In this document: positions 11,524 through 23,385 of the stretch, in pieces
Layout of the letters: the number at the start of each line of letters is the position of its first letter
How positions within the stretch are numbered: the first letter of the stretch is position 1
Source of the DNA: Tanytarsus gracilentus
Lineage: Eukaryota > Arthropoda > Insecta > Diptera > Chironomidae
DNA: 64,000 nt
Direction of reading: 5' to 3'
Assembly (NCBI GenBank): GCA_038502055.1
Contig: JAXRKN010000030.1
Coordinates: 124,001-188,000 of the forward strand
Notes under the pieces: model-generated
Seen by the model: only the letters and a program-made list of their open reading frames with translations
Databases searched by the model: none
What the model was told of the DNA's origin: nothing
Translations under genes and position numbers: made by a program

Positions 11524-13460
11524 TCATTCACATTTCCACAATTTTTCATCACTCATCGGTTTCATTTTATCCCTCTTGTATCCTTTTTTTCCATAAACTA
11601 ATTTTTCATATCCATAAATATCCTTCCATCTATTTAAAGCCCATTTATTTTCATAAGTAAATTTCCACTTTTGATTTTCATCATTTTCATCGCATTGCGT
11701 CATAAAAAGCGATTGACTCGTGAAATTTGGAGCAATACAAAAGTTTTCACCTTTATCGTTTACATTATAAATTAAATTCTTTTTGTAGTCATAATTCCAG
11801 ACTTGATTTCCATGTTCAGCATAGTGACATTGTGGCAGTGAAAGTTTAAAAGTATCCAAACAAAATTCTTGTTGGCCAAAATTGATATTTTTAAAAACTG
11901 TCAATCGAAAAAATTGCTGATGCTTCATTACGTCATTTTTGAAGTTTTCATCACAATAATAAATTCCAATTGAGTCAAAATCTGATCCATTCATGACATC
12001 AATGCAAGTGTCGGATCTTGCGAGTGATTTAATTTGACCCGATGCAAAAACCGGCGATTTAAGCTCGAGTGGATATCGAGCTATAAAATCTGGCGCAATT
12101 TCATTAAGAAAATACTTAAAATTTTTGCATTTTAGTCGATCTCGAATTAATTTCACGTGGGTTAAATCACCAGCGTCAATTTTACTGTAACGTTCTGGAT
12201 CTCGATCGTAAACGGCTTGTTTGTATTTTCCTAACCAAACCTCAACAAGTCTTTTAAAGTTAAATGCAAGAAAATCTCCAACACCTTTGACGTGTCTTGA
12301 TGGATTGATCATTCGAAATGTGTGAGCGACTCGACTGCAGGGAACCTCAAAAAGTCCGTCAGCGCAAAGCCAAAGTTTAAAACTCAACTCGTAGTTTTCA
12401 GCTAAAATTATAAATTTTTAATAAATTTTAAGAAATAAAAGTTTCAACAAACCATTCCAAATTAAGTATTCTCGATCGTATCCGTCGAGTTCGTCCATGA
12501 AAAATTTTCTATCAATTGCAAAAGCACAACCAAGCATGATTGGATTGGGAAATGGCGCAATTGGACTCGAATTTGTGGGTAAATATCTCGGAAAGTGATG
12601 ATAAGTTAATTGCCAGTCGATACCTCCTCGATAAGGTTCGATTCCATAATACTCAAATGTTTCCATGCTAAAGTCATCGATGGTCGGAACTGTGGCGAGT
12701 CGACGATTATGTTTAATGGGTGTGATGAGAGGTGGAAGCCAGTTTGTGTTCACCTCAATATGAGAACTAAATTTAATTATTTTAAGTAATAAATAAAAAT
12801 AATATAAACTCACTCAAAAAACACCAAAATTTCTCCAGTTGCAATTTTTGCGCCCTCCAATCGCGTCACAATCAAACCTTTTCTTTCATTTAAATTTTTT
12901 ATTTTAACTTTACCGCCAAAATTTTCTTTCACATATTTCTCAAGTGGTTCATAAAGTTCTTCATTACTGCTTTTATCATTCACTAAAATTATTTCATGTA
13001 AAAGCTCAGCAGGTGTTCGATTAATAACGGAATGAATTGTTCGCAATAAAACACTTTGTACTTCATTATGAAAAATTATAATCACAGACACATTTGGTAG
13101 TTGCGATGGATATTTAACCGTTTGACATTGAGCATGCCGCGAATCCGGAATTGACCGATTGACGTTAATTTTATTCGATATCAACACGGAGCAGCCAGTC
13201 GTGTTGTATTTTTTTTCATTTTCAAGTTTCTCGCTTGGATCTGTGAGAAACGCAGCGACTCCATGCTCACCAAAACCTTCGCGAGCTTTTTCCTCATTTA
13301 TTAATTTAAAATCATGCCAATCTCGACACTTTTCAATAATCTTAACACTTTTTGCTGACTTCTTTGAATCTTTATTAAATTTTGAAATCACATAAAATGT
13401 CACAAAAACAATTAAACTAAAAATTATAAAATTCTTCGCGAGTCGCTTGCGAATCATCAT
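11524..13460 (-). CDS. Polypeptide N-acetylgalactosaminyltransferase
   Basis: Exons 13460-12814, 12766-12453 and 12401-11524 join in phase to 612 residues. This is a Golgi type II membrane enzyme that starts mucin-type O-glycosylation by moving GalNAc from UDP-GalNAc to Ser/Thr. Residues about 10-26 form the signal anchor. The GT-A domain shows PNVSVIIIFHNE, TIHSVINRTP and EIILVNDKS. The metal-binding D-S-H motif is rebuilt only across the first splice junction (GA|T, residues 216-218). MLGCAFAIDR and a WNAENYELSFKLW segment, the counterpart of the usual WGGEN motif, follow. The last 140 residues are a ricin-like lectin domain with Q-x-W motifs (GNQVW, ENQKW). Length is typical. Which pgant subfamily it belongs to I cannot tell. 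WNAEN in place of WGGEN is a departure worth noting. Confidence 0.93.
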
Positions 13461-13709
13461 CGCTCGATGAAGTTGATCATTGGACTGAAGATGTTGAGAG
13501 AGAAAAAATTTATTTCTCTCTCGATTATGTGAATTAGCATTGTTAAAAGATGATTCAACAAATGAAGATCAGAAAGAGACAAAAAATACTGAGAGAGATG
13601 ACGTAATTGATATTTGTGATGATGTTAGAAAAATGAATCAAAACAGAAAATGTTCAAAGTGATTTAAAATGGTTAAGAACATAATTTAAGTTTTAAAAAA
13701 TATTTAACT

Positions 13710-13843
13710 AGGCTGACCATCTGATTTTTTATAAGTCCGATTTTTGCTAAAATTGACAATTTTAAAAACGTAACAAGAATTAAATTTTTGAACATTTGAT
13801 CGAAAAAAGAACTTATAAATAATTGCGAGAAGATGATCAGCCT
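13710..13843. mobile_element. Short TIR (MITE-like) element, copy A
   Basis: 134 bp bounded by AGGCTGACCATCT on the left and its near-complement AGATGATCAGCCT on the right, with AT-rich non-coding DNA between. Matching ends recur at 23891-23998, 35824-35892 and 39759-39869. Target-site duplication is not clear. Confidence 0.5.
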
Positions 13844-13946
13844 TTGTAGATATCAAATTAAAAACTATGTCGTAAAATTGATTAAAAAATTTTAATTTTT
13901 ATTAATTTCTCAACAATTTTTGCGGTCATTTGATCCAATTTTAAAT

Positions 13947-14411
13947 CTAATAATGATGTCCATGTTGAACTTCATGGTGTGCATGTCCGATTTTCTCGAC
14001 CTTGGCATGGAATCCAGTTTTTCCATCAGCATGATAGCTAACAACACGTTTAGTTCCATCAGCTTCATCTAAAGTGTATTCACCAACAACTTTGTCACCA
14101 TCACGATGCTCCCATTGACTCTTGTGGTCATGAGTATGTGGATCATGAACACCATATTCAAATTTGTATGATGGGTGATGATAATAATCCTTATGATCGT
14201 CATCATGTCCATGATGTACAGCAGGTGCTGCATGATGATACTCTTCATGCCCATGAGCCGCGACAATTAAAGGTGCTGAATAGTGATGAACTTCTTCATG
14301 ATGTGGTTGATATTCATGATGAACTTTCACGTCATACGAATGACCCTCATGATGCGATGGTGCAGCCACTACCAAAGCCAAAAAAGAGGCAAATATTACG
14401 AATCTATTCAT
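13947..14411 (-). CDS. His-rich RR-2 cuticle protein
   Basis: Single-exon gene of 154 residues. The start at 14411 (MNRFVIFASFLALVVAAPS) gives a clean signal peptide. An in-frame ATG at 14501 would add 30 residues reaching past the TATA box at 14475-14481, so it is unlikely. After a histidine-rich region with repeated HH and HHE motifs comes the same RR-2 core as in the neighbouring genes, nearly identical also at DNA level. The end is GHAHHEVQHGHHY. His-rich cuticle proteins can take part in cross-linking during sclerotisation (family knowledge). Unlike the copies at 9190 and 10983 there is no intron in the signal peptide. Confidence 0.93.
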   Translation of the reverse strand: MNRFVIFASFLALVVAAPSHHEGHSYDVKVHHEYQPHHEEVHHYSAPLIVAAHGHEEYHHAAPAVHHGHDDDHKDYYHHPSYKFEYGVHDPHTHDHKSQWEHRDGDKVVGEYTLDEADGTKRVVSYHADGKTGFHAKVEKIGHAHHEVQHGHHY

Positions 14412-14474
14412 TTTACTTGTTAATGCTTTGAATTGAAGTTTGAAACTGAATTGAATTGTCGCATCTCTGCTGAG

Positions 14475-14481
14475 TTTTATA
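14475..14481 (-). promoter_or_regulatory. TATA box of the His-rich cuticle gene
   Basis: TATAAAA on the minus strand (AGTATAAAACTC), 64-70 bp upstream of the chosen ATG at 14411. This supports that start over the one at 14501. Confidence 0.65.
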
Positions 14482-14501
14482 CTAAAATAAAAATTTACCA
14501 A

Positions 14502-15140
14502 AAAATCAATTTTAAAATTATTTCACACGCTAATTGGCTTTTGATTTCAAAGACAATTAAAAAATGCATTTTGAAACATTTTTTTTTCGACGACCTTGAA
14601 CATATTTTTACTGTGAGTTAATTGACCGTTGCTAAGTTTGTGGATCAGTTGTGTTTTTAGTGCATAATCGACACCTCGAAAGCTTTTATATGGCATTTTT
14701 GCATAAACAATTTCAATGCGACTTTATGCATGGAGAAATTTTCTATAGAAAATTAAAGCAATACTGTCTGCGGCTTTTACGTGTTTGTTAATGGAATTAT
14801 TATTATTCGATGGTTTGGTGAACTAGTAAATAAAAATTTGAGTACTGTTGTTCATTTTTTATGGGAACAAAAAATTAAATTAACCAAAGCAAAAAAAAAC
14901 TAAAAAAAATATAATTTCTAAGAACATAAAAACTATTTTTGAAAACCTAAAGTTTTTTTTATTTTTAAAATATTTGTGAATCCAGTTTTAATTTTTAAAT
15001 AATAAAAATCTATAAAATTTATAAAAGAGCAATTATCTTTCTAAACTAAAAAAATTTAAATTTAATTTTTTTAATATTGAAAGTTCATAATTTTTATTCA
15101 TTTTTAATTTATAAAGATTTTACATATAAATTTCAATTTT
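14502..15140. other. Intergenic AT-rich DNA
   Basis: No coding exon seen between the His-rich cuticle gene and the next cuticle gene. The last 20 bases before 15141 resemble the 3' flank of copy 1 near 9180, so the shared block extends beyond the stop codon. Confidence 0.5.
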
Positions 15141-15557
15141 TTAATATAATTTATGATGAGCATGTCCGATTTTCTCGACCTTAGCATGGAATCCAGTTTT
15201 TCCATCAGCATGATAGCTAACAACACGTTTAGTTCCATCAGCTTCATCTAAAGTGTATTCACCAACAACTTTGTCACCATCACGATGCTCCCATTGACTC
15301 TTGTGGTCATGAGTATGAGGATCATGAACACCATATTCAAATTTATATAATGGATGATGATAATAATCGCCACCATATGAACCTGATGAAAGCCCAGACT
15401 CGCCACTTAATCCTGAAGAATCTTCTTGCCATGATCCTTCACCAGCTCCATAACCACCATAATGATCGTGTTTTACTTCAAATTTGTAGTCATGTCCCTC
15501 AAGTGGAAACGATGAAGCAGCGAGAATAAAAGCAGAAAAAATTATGAAGAATTTCAT
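15141..15557 (-). CDS. RR-2 cuticle protein (divergent pair, left)
   Basis: Single-exon gene of 138 residues. The signal peptide MKFFIIFSAFILAASSFP is followed by GHDYKFEVKHDHYGGYGAG, a Gly/Ser linker and the common RR-2 core with the end GHAHHKLY. It is divergent to the gene at 15913. The two share signal peptide, leader and promoter as mirror images about 355 bp apart start to start, so they arose by inverted duplication and may be co-regulated. The TATA box is at 15632-15638 with a TCAGT initiator about 30 bp downstream. Role: chitin-binding structural cuticle protein. Confidence 0.95.
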   Translation of the reverse strand: MKFFIIFSAFILAASSFPLEGHDYKFEVKHDHYGGYGAGEGSWQEDSSGLSGESGLSSGSYGGDYYHHPLYKFEYGVHDPHTHDHKSQWEHRDGDKVVGEYTLDEADGTKRVVSYHADGKTGFHAKVEKIGHAHHKLY

Positions 15558-15631
15558 TTTAGTTTTTTAAATTAATTGTTTGAATTTGAAGTTTAAAACT
15601 TAACTGACGACTTTAAAAAAATTGAAGCTTC

Positions 15632-15638
15632 TTTTATA
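15632..15638 (-). promoter_or_regulatory. TATA box, left gene of divergent cuticle pair
   Basis: TATAAAA followed about 30 bp downstream by CGTCAGTTAAG, which contains the arthropod initiator TCAGT. Mirror image of 15832-15838. Confidence 0.75.
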
Positions 15639-15831
15639 CTCAAAAATGTATTTATTGAGAATTTCACATGAGTTGTGAAAAATTAAAAAGTAGAAAATAT
15701 GAAAACGAAAATATAATTTTGACTTAGACTCAAATCGCGTTTTCGATTAATTTAAATTACGACATTTTCAAATGTGCAAGTTTCGCAGTGCACTGCAGTG
15801 TAAGAAAATATTCAATAAATACATTTTTGAG

Positions 15832-15838
15832 TATAAAA
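15832..15838 (+). promoter_or_regulatory. TATA box, right gene of divergent cuticle pair
   Basis: TATAAAA with the initiator TCAGTT at 15863-15868, 31 bp from the TATA start, which is the usual arthropod spacing. Transcription therefore probably starts near 15863. Confidence 0.75.
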
Positions 15839-15912
15839 GAAGCTTTAATTTTTTTAAAGTCGTCAGTTAAGTTTTAAACTTCAAATTCAAACAATTAATT
15901 TAAAAAATTAAA

Positions 15913-16323
15913 ATGAAATTCTTCATAATTTTTGCTGCTATTATTCTCGCTGCTTCATCGTATCCACTTGAGGGACATGACTACAAATTTGAAGTTAAAC
16001 ACGATCATTATCGTGGTTATGGAGCTGGTGAAGGATCATGGCAAGAAGAATCTTCAGGATTAAGTGGCGAGTCTGGGCTTTCATCAGGTTCATATGGTGG
16101 CGATTATCATCATTATCCAGCCTATAAATTTAAATATGGTGTTCATGATCCACATACTCATGACCACAAGAGTCAATGGGAGCATCGTGATGGTGACAAA
16201 GTTGTTGGTGAATACACTTTAGATGAAGCTGATGGAACTAAACGTGTTGTTAGCTATCATGCTGATGGAAAAACTGGATTCCATGCCAAGATTGAGAAAA
16301 TCGGACACGCTTATAAATATTAA
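15913..16323 (+). CDS. RR-2 cuticle protein (divergent pair, right)
   Basis: Single-exon gene of 136 residues with signal peptide MKFFIIFAAIILAASSYP and the same linker as its divergent partner. Its middle part (YHHYPAYKF) is instead like copies 1 and 2, so the gene looks like a mosaic of the two subtypes. The RR-2 core is nearly unchanged (FKYGV for FEYGV, AKIEK for AKVEK). The end GHAYKY is shorter than the histidine-rich ends of the others. Secreted chitin-binding cuticle protein by family. Confidence 0.95.
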   Translation: MKFFIIFAAIILAASSYPLEGHDYKFEVKHDHYRGYGAGEGSWQEESSGLSGESGLSSGSYGGDYHHYPAYKFKYGVHDPHTHDHKSQWEHRDGDKVVGEYTLDEADGTKRVVSYHADGKTGFHAKIEKIGHAYKY

Positions 16324-19300
16324 AAATTACTAAAATCTTTAAAAAAAATTAATTAAAATTGAAAAAACTAATCTTTGGAACCGTTCAAATGTTTTTTTTC
16401 ACTTTCATAATGCGCATTAAAATTCACTCTCTATAAAAAAATTCGCTCTCTTTTTTTTCAGTTTATTTTCATTCATGTTTTTTCAACTACTCACAAAGTA
16501 AACTCTTTAAATTTTTAATACTCGAAACAAAAAAATTCTCAACTGCAGTTGACAAGTGGCGATCATCGCGTAAAGTCGCTCGTTACCTTCGATGGTAAAA
16601 GTGTGATAAAAAATTTAAAAATTTGTGATCGGTTTGTTAAAAAAAATTTAATAGAATTAAAAATTGTGAAAGATTTTTATGAAAGAGATTTAGTTGATAT
16701 AATTGGATTATGAAAGTTAATATGAAAAAAAATTAAAGTGCAAAATAATTTTGAGAAAATAAAATTTTAAGATAAGAAAATTTATAGAGAAAAATATTCT
16801 ATTTGTTTTGTTATTAGAAAAATGCAAAAAACTAGAACTCATGCATGTCTGTAACTTTAGTAGCAAAAAAGTCATTTTAAAATTTGTTTGCTTTAGATTC
16901 GTCATCGAGATGATAAACAAGTAATAAATCTAAAAATAAGAATTATCAAATTATTTTTTATTGAAAAAGTTTAAAAACATCATAAAACATAATGACTAAA
17001 ATATTTTTAAAAATCAAATTAAATCTTTTATAGTTTTTCGGATAGTTTAATTAATTTTTTTTAAATGCGATATGAAGCTCACACACAGCGCTATCGAGTT
17101 TAAAGTTTGCTTTTATGACGAATAAAAAAACAAAAATAAAGTGTGCCAAAATTTTTTGAGTTCAGTGCACTTTTAATTGAGTTTAAAAGTAAATTTAAAA
17201 ATTTTAAAAAAATTATCATTAAAGATCAATCAATTTTTTTAAATAAAAATTAAAAACTCTAAAAAATTTGAGAAAAAAATAAGTTGTGATTAAATTTTTA
17301 ATGCTCAATCAACATTTAATCAATTTATGCTGAATAAGAATTTCTTCAAGGTTTTTCTTTTTCCGCTGATCTTTTAATATTGTGCAAAAAAACTAACCTT
17401 GACTTCTAAGTCGGAATTTCTGCTTTTAAATTAGATTCGAAATCAAGATCGAACAAATTTTTTTCCTACCTCAACCAAAAAATTATTTTTGAACACCTGA
17501 AGCGATGAAAATTATTTAAGAAGAAAAAATATCAATTTATGCGAAAAATATTCAGCCTGGATCTTGGTCAAGATAAAAATTCTTCTCAATCGCTTAAGAT
17601 TTTGCGAAATATTTTAAAATCCAATTTTAATAAATTGATTTGAGTTGTTTAACATAAAATTGCAATTTTTAGATTTTTCATCTGCTGAAAATTATCGCAA
17701 AATTCTTAATAAATTTTTTCAAGACTTTTGAAAAAGAAAAAATGTTTCAGTTGCTAGCGTGAAGTGAAACTGAGAAGAGGTAAAAAATAGAAGCGAAAAT
17801 TAACTAAGAAATAGAAAATTATTGTTTCAAAAAATTATGAAACAAAAGTTTCTTAAAATTTAAAAAGTGACTGAAAATTTTCCAATAAAATTTTTAATGT
17901 GAAATTAGTTCAAAAACACAAATTAAAATTTCAATAAACATTTTGCTGATAAAAAAATCAAAAACTTGACAACAAAAATAAGTTCAAAAGTGACAAGGTG
18001 AGAAAATTTACAAAGCACAAAAGTTATTTTAAATTTCTAATAGTTTATTGCGAAATTTATTAAGCAAACAAAATTGAACGTCAACGATTTTAAAGCGTTG
18101 TAATAAATTAAATTAGAGATTTTGAGAAAAAAAAGTTAAATAAAAAATTTCAAAATCTAATAAATTAATGTGCAATAAAAATTAAGGAAGAACTACAAAA
18201 ACCACTGAAAAAATAATAAATTTGTTGTTTAAATTTTCATCAATTCTAAATTTAACTTTTATGGCCCTTAATTTTTTTTTGTGTGCCCAAAAGGTGTTAA
18301 AAATTTATCCGTGTTAAGAATCATCACAAATAAAGATAGTCCATCACATTATGTCATTTTATCTTACGTCATTCTCTCTATCTTTCTCTCTCTTGATGTG
18401 ACCTCAAAATTGTTTGTCTTGAAAACTTAAAGAATTTTTTCAATTATTATTCTTTGGCGTTTTCAAATTAATGAGTTTGCGCATTTAAAAAATCATTAAA
18501 CATGTCTGAGGATTTCTTCAAAGTGGTTAAACTTCAAAATATTGAATTATTTCTTCTTCTTGAATTTTTGAGCAATTAAACGAGCTTAATTTATTCAATT
18601 TTATGTTCAATTAATACGAAAAAATATTAAAATAATTTTTTATAGACAAAAAAAATTGATAGTTGAATCGTAAATTATTGCAGATAAAAAATAGTTTTGA
18701 GAAGAAAATTTAAATTAAACACCTGCAAGATTTTAATGAAGCGCCACAAATTTTTTTTTGAAAATTTCTAAAATTAGAAAATTTAAAATTGTCAAATATT
18801 TATTTAAAATTCTACAAAGATTTGAAGAATTCTTAGTAGATAATAAAATTTAAAAAAAAATAAAAAATTCTGCAAAAAATTCTTGGAAGATGAAAACAAA
18901 AAAAAAACGTGATTAAAATAAAATGTGACGCATGATAAAATCATTTTCACACATGTGAGAATTTTGCTAATAAACAAAAATATTCTCGTGACTTTAAAAA
19001 AGAAATAAAAAGTATTAAAAATTGAACGAAAAAATGTTGGTACAATTTTTTGATTAACGTGTAAAACTTAATTAAAGTTTTCTCAATTTTTCACTAATTT
19101 TTGAAAATATCTTCAAGAATTTTCTTGCTCCACAAAAGGTTTAGCCACGCACAAAAAAACTCAAAAATTTAATTCTTGTATATCAAATTTCACTCTTTTT
19201 TGCTCAACGACGCGGCTAATGACTAATGTCTAGCACACAAAAACCTCACGATGAGTTTTATTTTTTCACATTTTTGCGGTGAACAAAGCACGATCAATTA

Positions 19301-22300
19301 AAGTTTTACAAAAAATTTATTTCACGATCCGAAAAAAAATCGCATGATTGAAATTTAATTTGATTTTAATTTTAGGGTTTAAGAAGAAGAATTTCGGAGT
19401 GGTTTTGGGCAAGATTTCTTTAATTTTTTAATAATGAGTTGAAAATACGAAATAATTGATTAAAAAAAATAATGAAGTCAACAGGTTACAAAATTTTCTA
19501 AGTATTCCTCAATCTTTATGGTTATTTCAAAACCCTAAAAAGTAAAAATACCCCATCAATTTTTTTCTCTTAAATTTAATTCTCTCAAATTCATTCCAGG
19601 AAATGAAAAAAAATATTTTGCTATAAAATCTAGATGACATGAAATATTATTAAAAATATTGAATAAATCGCAGATGAGAAATGACAAAAAAAAATAGTAA
19701 ACAAAATTAAAAAAGCAGCTGTAGAATAAATAAAGTTGCACATTCAATTGCTCGCGCCTTATCGGGATTGAAATATCAGAAAAGTTTATTTTTTTTCGCT
19801 GCATTGTTTAAAAGCGTTGGGAGAAAGATGAAATGTGTCGAGTTATTTATGACGTGACGCAAAATAGCGAGAAAATTAAGAAATGGTTGGTGACTTTGCA
19901 ATTTTTGTGTTTGTAATTTAAAATTAGTAAAATAGTCCTGAATTTAAATTTCACTTTTGAAAAATTTCAAAACATTTTTTACTTATGTATCCATCCCTTT
20001 TATTCTCGCTCTATAATTTTAAATATTCTACGCAGAATTCACTTTGAAAGAATTTTGTTTTGAATTTTTGCTATCGTTTAGATTCACCGGAAAATCTCAT
20101 GCGTCATAAATATTTCGTAATAAAAAACAACAACAAAATTCTCCACGTGGGACTTTAAACAAATTTTTGTCTGAAGATATTTTTTATGGTCAAGTTTATT
20201 TTTAGAAATCTGCAAAATCATCAAAGAAACTTAAAGCAAAAACTTGTTTTTGTATGTTGACCATCTGAAAAAAAAAAATTTTTGCTGAAAAATTAGAAAA
20301 TTAAAAATAATAATAAAATAATTTAATTTTTTTTCCAAAAAATATCTAATTTTTTTCCCTGCCTGCACACCTGATCATGCAGATTTTTATTAAATGACAG
20401 ACGCCACAAAAACACAAATTTATTTGTGTGAAAAAATCTTCGCGTCAAAAAGTTCGTTGAACTCTTTTTTATTTACATTTTAAATCCTAAAAACACATGA
20501 AAAGAAGTTTTATAGTGATAAATTAAAAGTTATCAGACACTTTTCGATAGTGAATCAATTAACACACATTTAACGCCTCTTTTTCTCTCTCTCACTTTCA
20601 GTTTCGATTTCGCATAAAATTTCCAGTTCAATTATCTTCATTTTATATTTAAATCCATTTAATTGAATACGTAGTTTTATTACAGTTTTTAAAGCTGCTT
20701 TTTAACAACATATAATTTTAATATAACGAATATACTCGCATATTTCATTCTTTGTGCATTCACGCATGGACTATTTGAGTGTTAAGGAATAAAAAATATT
20801 TAGAAAATTCTTTGTAAAGAATTTATTTTATTTTTTATTGCAATTTAGAAAAATAAAATTCAATGAGGCTAAAATAAAACATTTAACGGTATTTCTCGAG
20901 CCTCCGACTTCACGTCACAACTCATTTAATTTTATTCGCATCAACATCTTTTCACAAACCTGTTTCTCACTCTTCAAATCTCTAACAAAAAATCAGTAGC
21001 GATTTTAAAATTAAATAAAACTCAGAATGGAGTAAAAATTTGGCATTGACATCGAATTGGTTGCAATTTAGTTTGCACTTTTTCTAACTCTCGAATGCAA
21101 TTTTAGTTTATTCACATCTCGACGGCCTTCGAATTTATGTGCATAGATATTGTCCGTTGGTTGTCTTTGAAGGCTGGACTCATGCAAAAAATAATCAAGT
21201 GCAAAATTCGCAATTATGTGAAACATTTTAAGAGTCATAGAAGCCGACGGCGAGTTTACAGCATATACTCAAGTAATTGAGGGCAGTAAAGGAAGTTTCG
21301 AGAAATCTCATGCGGTGGATAAAAAAATTAATGTTCAAGGTCGATTTTTGTGAAGTGAAGAATAATTTTTATTAGGAAGTTTTTGATTGATGGCGGAAGT
21401 TTTATGATTTTTAGATGATATAAATTTTTTTTATTAATTTTGGAAGTTTTAAATTTTTCATAAGAAACATTTAAATATCAAACCTTCACCTCGATTTTTA
21501 TAAAACCCAATCGAGATCATTATCAGCGACATTTTTAACGAGGATGTAACTTTGTGTCAACTTTCCTGTTCTCAATAATTTCTAAAAGTGCAAAACAATG
21601 AAAATTTGCTTGAATTTTCAATCGAATCATAAAGCACGTCCGTTTTGTGACTTTGAAATCAACTTGAAGTGATTCATTTGATTTAATCAGCAGAAATTTC
21701 CATTTGTAGTTTCTAAAAATTTATAAATTTTAACTTTTTGGGTGTGAATTAATTAAAATTTACTTCAACCGAGTTGAAAAATTAATTCAAACTAATAAAA
21801 TTTTTAATTAAAAATATGAAAAAAATGAGGAAGAGTGACGCAAGTGTTGTGGAATAAAAATTTATTTAGAACTTGACGTCATTAAAGAAAGAGTTCGTCA
21901 TAATTTAGTATTAATTTATTTTTGGTTTTATTAAATAATTTTTAAATTTAACTCAATTTCAATCAGAGCCGAACCACAAAAATATTACATTAAGCCCTTA
22001 ATAAAACTTAATTATTATACGTTTGAAACAAAAGGCACAAATTACCACAGTTCAGTTCAAGATTTTACATCAATGCCTAATTAACTTTTAATCAAAAACA
22101 GAAAAAAATTCAAGGTTTTCCGCACATCGCAAAGGGTTTTAACGCTTACTTAATTTTTTCATTGTAAAATTCAATTAGAATGTCCATTCGAAATTGTTTA
22201 AATCTCTGTGACTTTTCAGTTTGTTCATCAAACCTTAGAAAAATTTAAATTATTAAAAAAATTGTTGTCATTTATCAAATAACAAGATGATGTAAAAAAT

Positions 22301-23385
22301 TTCATATCAACAAGAAATAAATCAAGTTCAAGGAAAAAATCGAAAAAAACAGAAGGAAATTTTTCATTCCGGTCGGATTTAGTGGGTCAGTGTGCATCTG
22401 GGTGAAAAATTATTATAAATAGAAAATTTTGTTTAAAAATTGACACAAATCTTTTTTGTTTTGTTTTTATGAACTGCGAAGATTGTAAAAATTTTGAATT
22501 TTTGAATCATTTCGAAAACGAAAGAAAATTTTAGAATGATTTCAAATAGTTTTATTTTTTGCGAGAGTTCCAGACACAGGAAAATTATTTTTTAATGACT
22601 CATCATCTTCGTCATCGAACATCTCATTTTTGTCATATCGCGCATTATCTTCGTAAAAATTTAATCAATAGCACTGCGAACACGGAACACGGAGTAGGTT
22701 ACTCGTGCTAGAGATGCTGAATGCACGTTGATACTGCTATGAGATTGAAGATCAATGGCAAATTTAATTTTCAATGCACTTATGAGACCGAAAATAAATA
22801 TTGAGAGAGTCTAAATGAGGTTTTTGAACTTTGTGCGGAGAGAAGAATAATGAAAAAAATGTGAGATAATTTAAAAATAATTTTCAAATGGAGAATGGAA
22901 AAAATATAAAAATTCAAGTTCACGCAAAGGACGCTCCAGAAGTTCTCTTATAATCAATCAAAAGTCCAAAGACTCCCTCAGGAAGTTCTTGAAATAAATC
23001 TTTAGTCATATCCAAAGACTCGTTCTTTGATTTATGCACAAGATTTTGCCAAAAGTCATAAGACTTGCTCACACAAAAAAATTATCTCGTCTTTCAAAAG
23101 CACTTGAAGACTTGTTTGCGATATTTTAAGTTGCAAATTTATAAAAATTTCACGCTTAAAAACTTTAATTACTTGAAGTCATAATGAATGCCATAATTTT
23201 TAATTTTAATCCAATAAAAATTTATTTAAAATATTCCCAACGTGGCATTAAGACAAAAATATCATCAAAGCTTAAAAATTACCTTTAACTTCAAGTGCAT
23301 CAATCTTTTCTTTTTATTTTGCAGCATTGAACTTTTCTCTCACGTTCGCAATTGTGTCACATCAGAAGGGATTTAAAATTTCAAA
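16324..23385. other. Long gene-poor AT-rich region
   Basis: About 7 kb without a supported gene. Long A/T runs dominate and the open frames look random. Less AT-rich islands occur near 16540-16600, 20880-20960, 21115-21330, 22590-22760 and 22920-23090. The last contains a 50-codon open stretch on the minus strand (22920-23073) described separately. Enhancers for the flanking genes may lie here, but nothing identifies them. Confidence 0.5.
22920..23073 (-). other. Possible orphan exon of unknown protein
   Basis: A 50-codon open stretch on the minus strand that is clearly less AT-rich than its flanks and reads as ordinary protein (KSYDFWQNLVHKSKNESL, then DLFQELPEGVFGLLIDYKR). It ends in a TGA at 22922-22920 and is closed upstream by a TAA. 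No joining exon was found, and the plus strand is also partly open here. It could be a terminal exon, a pseudogene piece, or chance. Confidence 0.2.

Noticed and set aside
13947..14501. Longer form of the His-rich cuticle protein starting at 14501
   Set aside because: The extra 30 residues would include the TATA box and hide the signal peptide; the ATG at 14411 is better.
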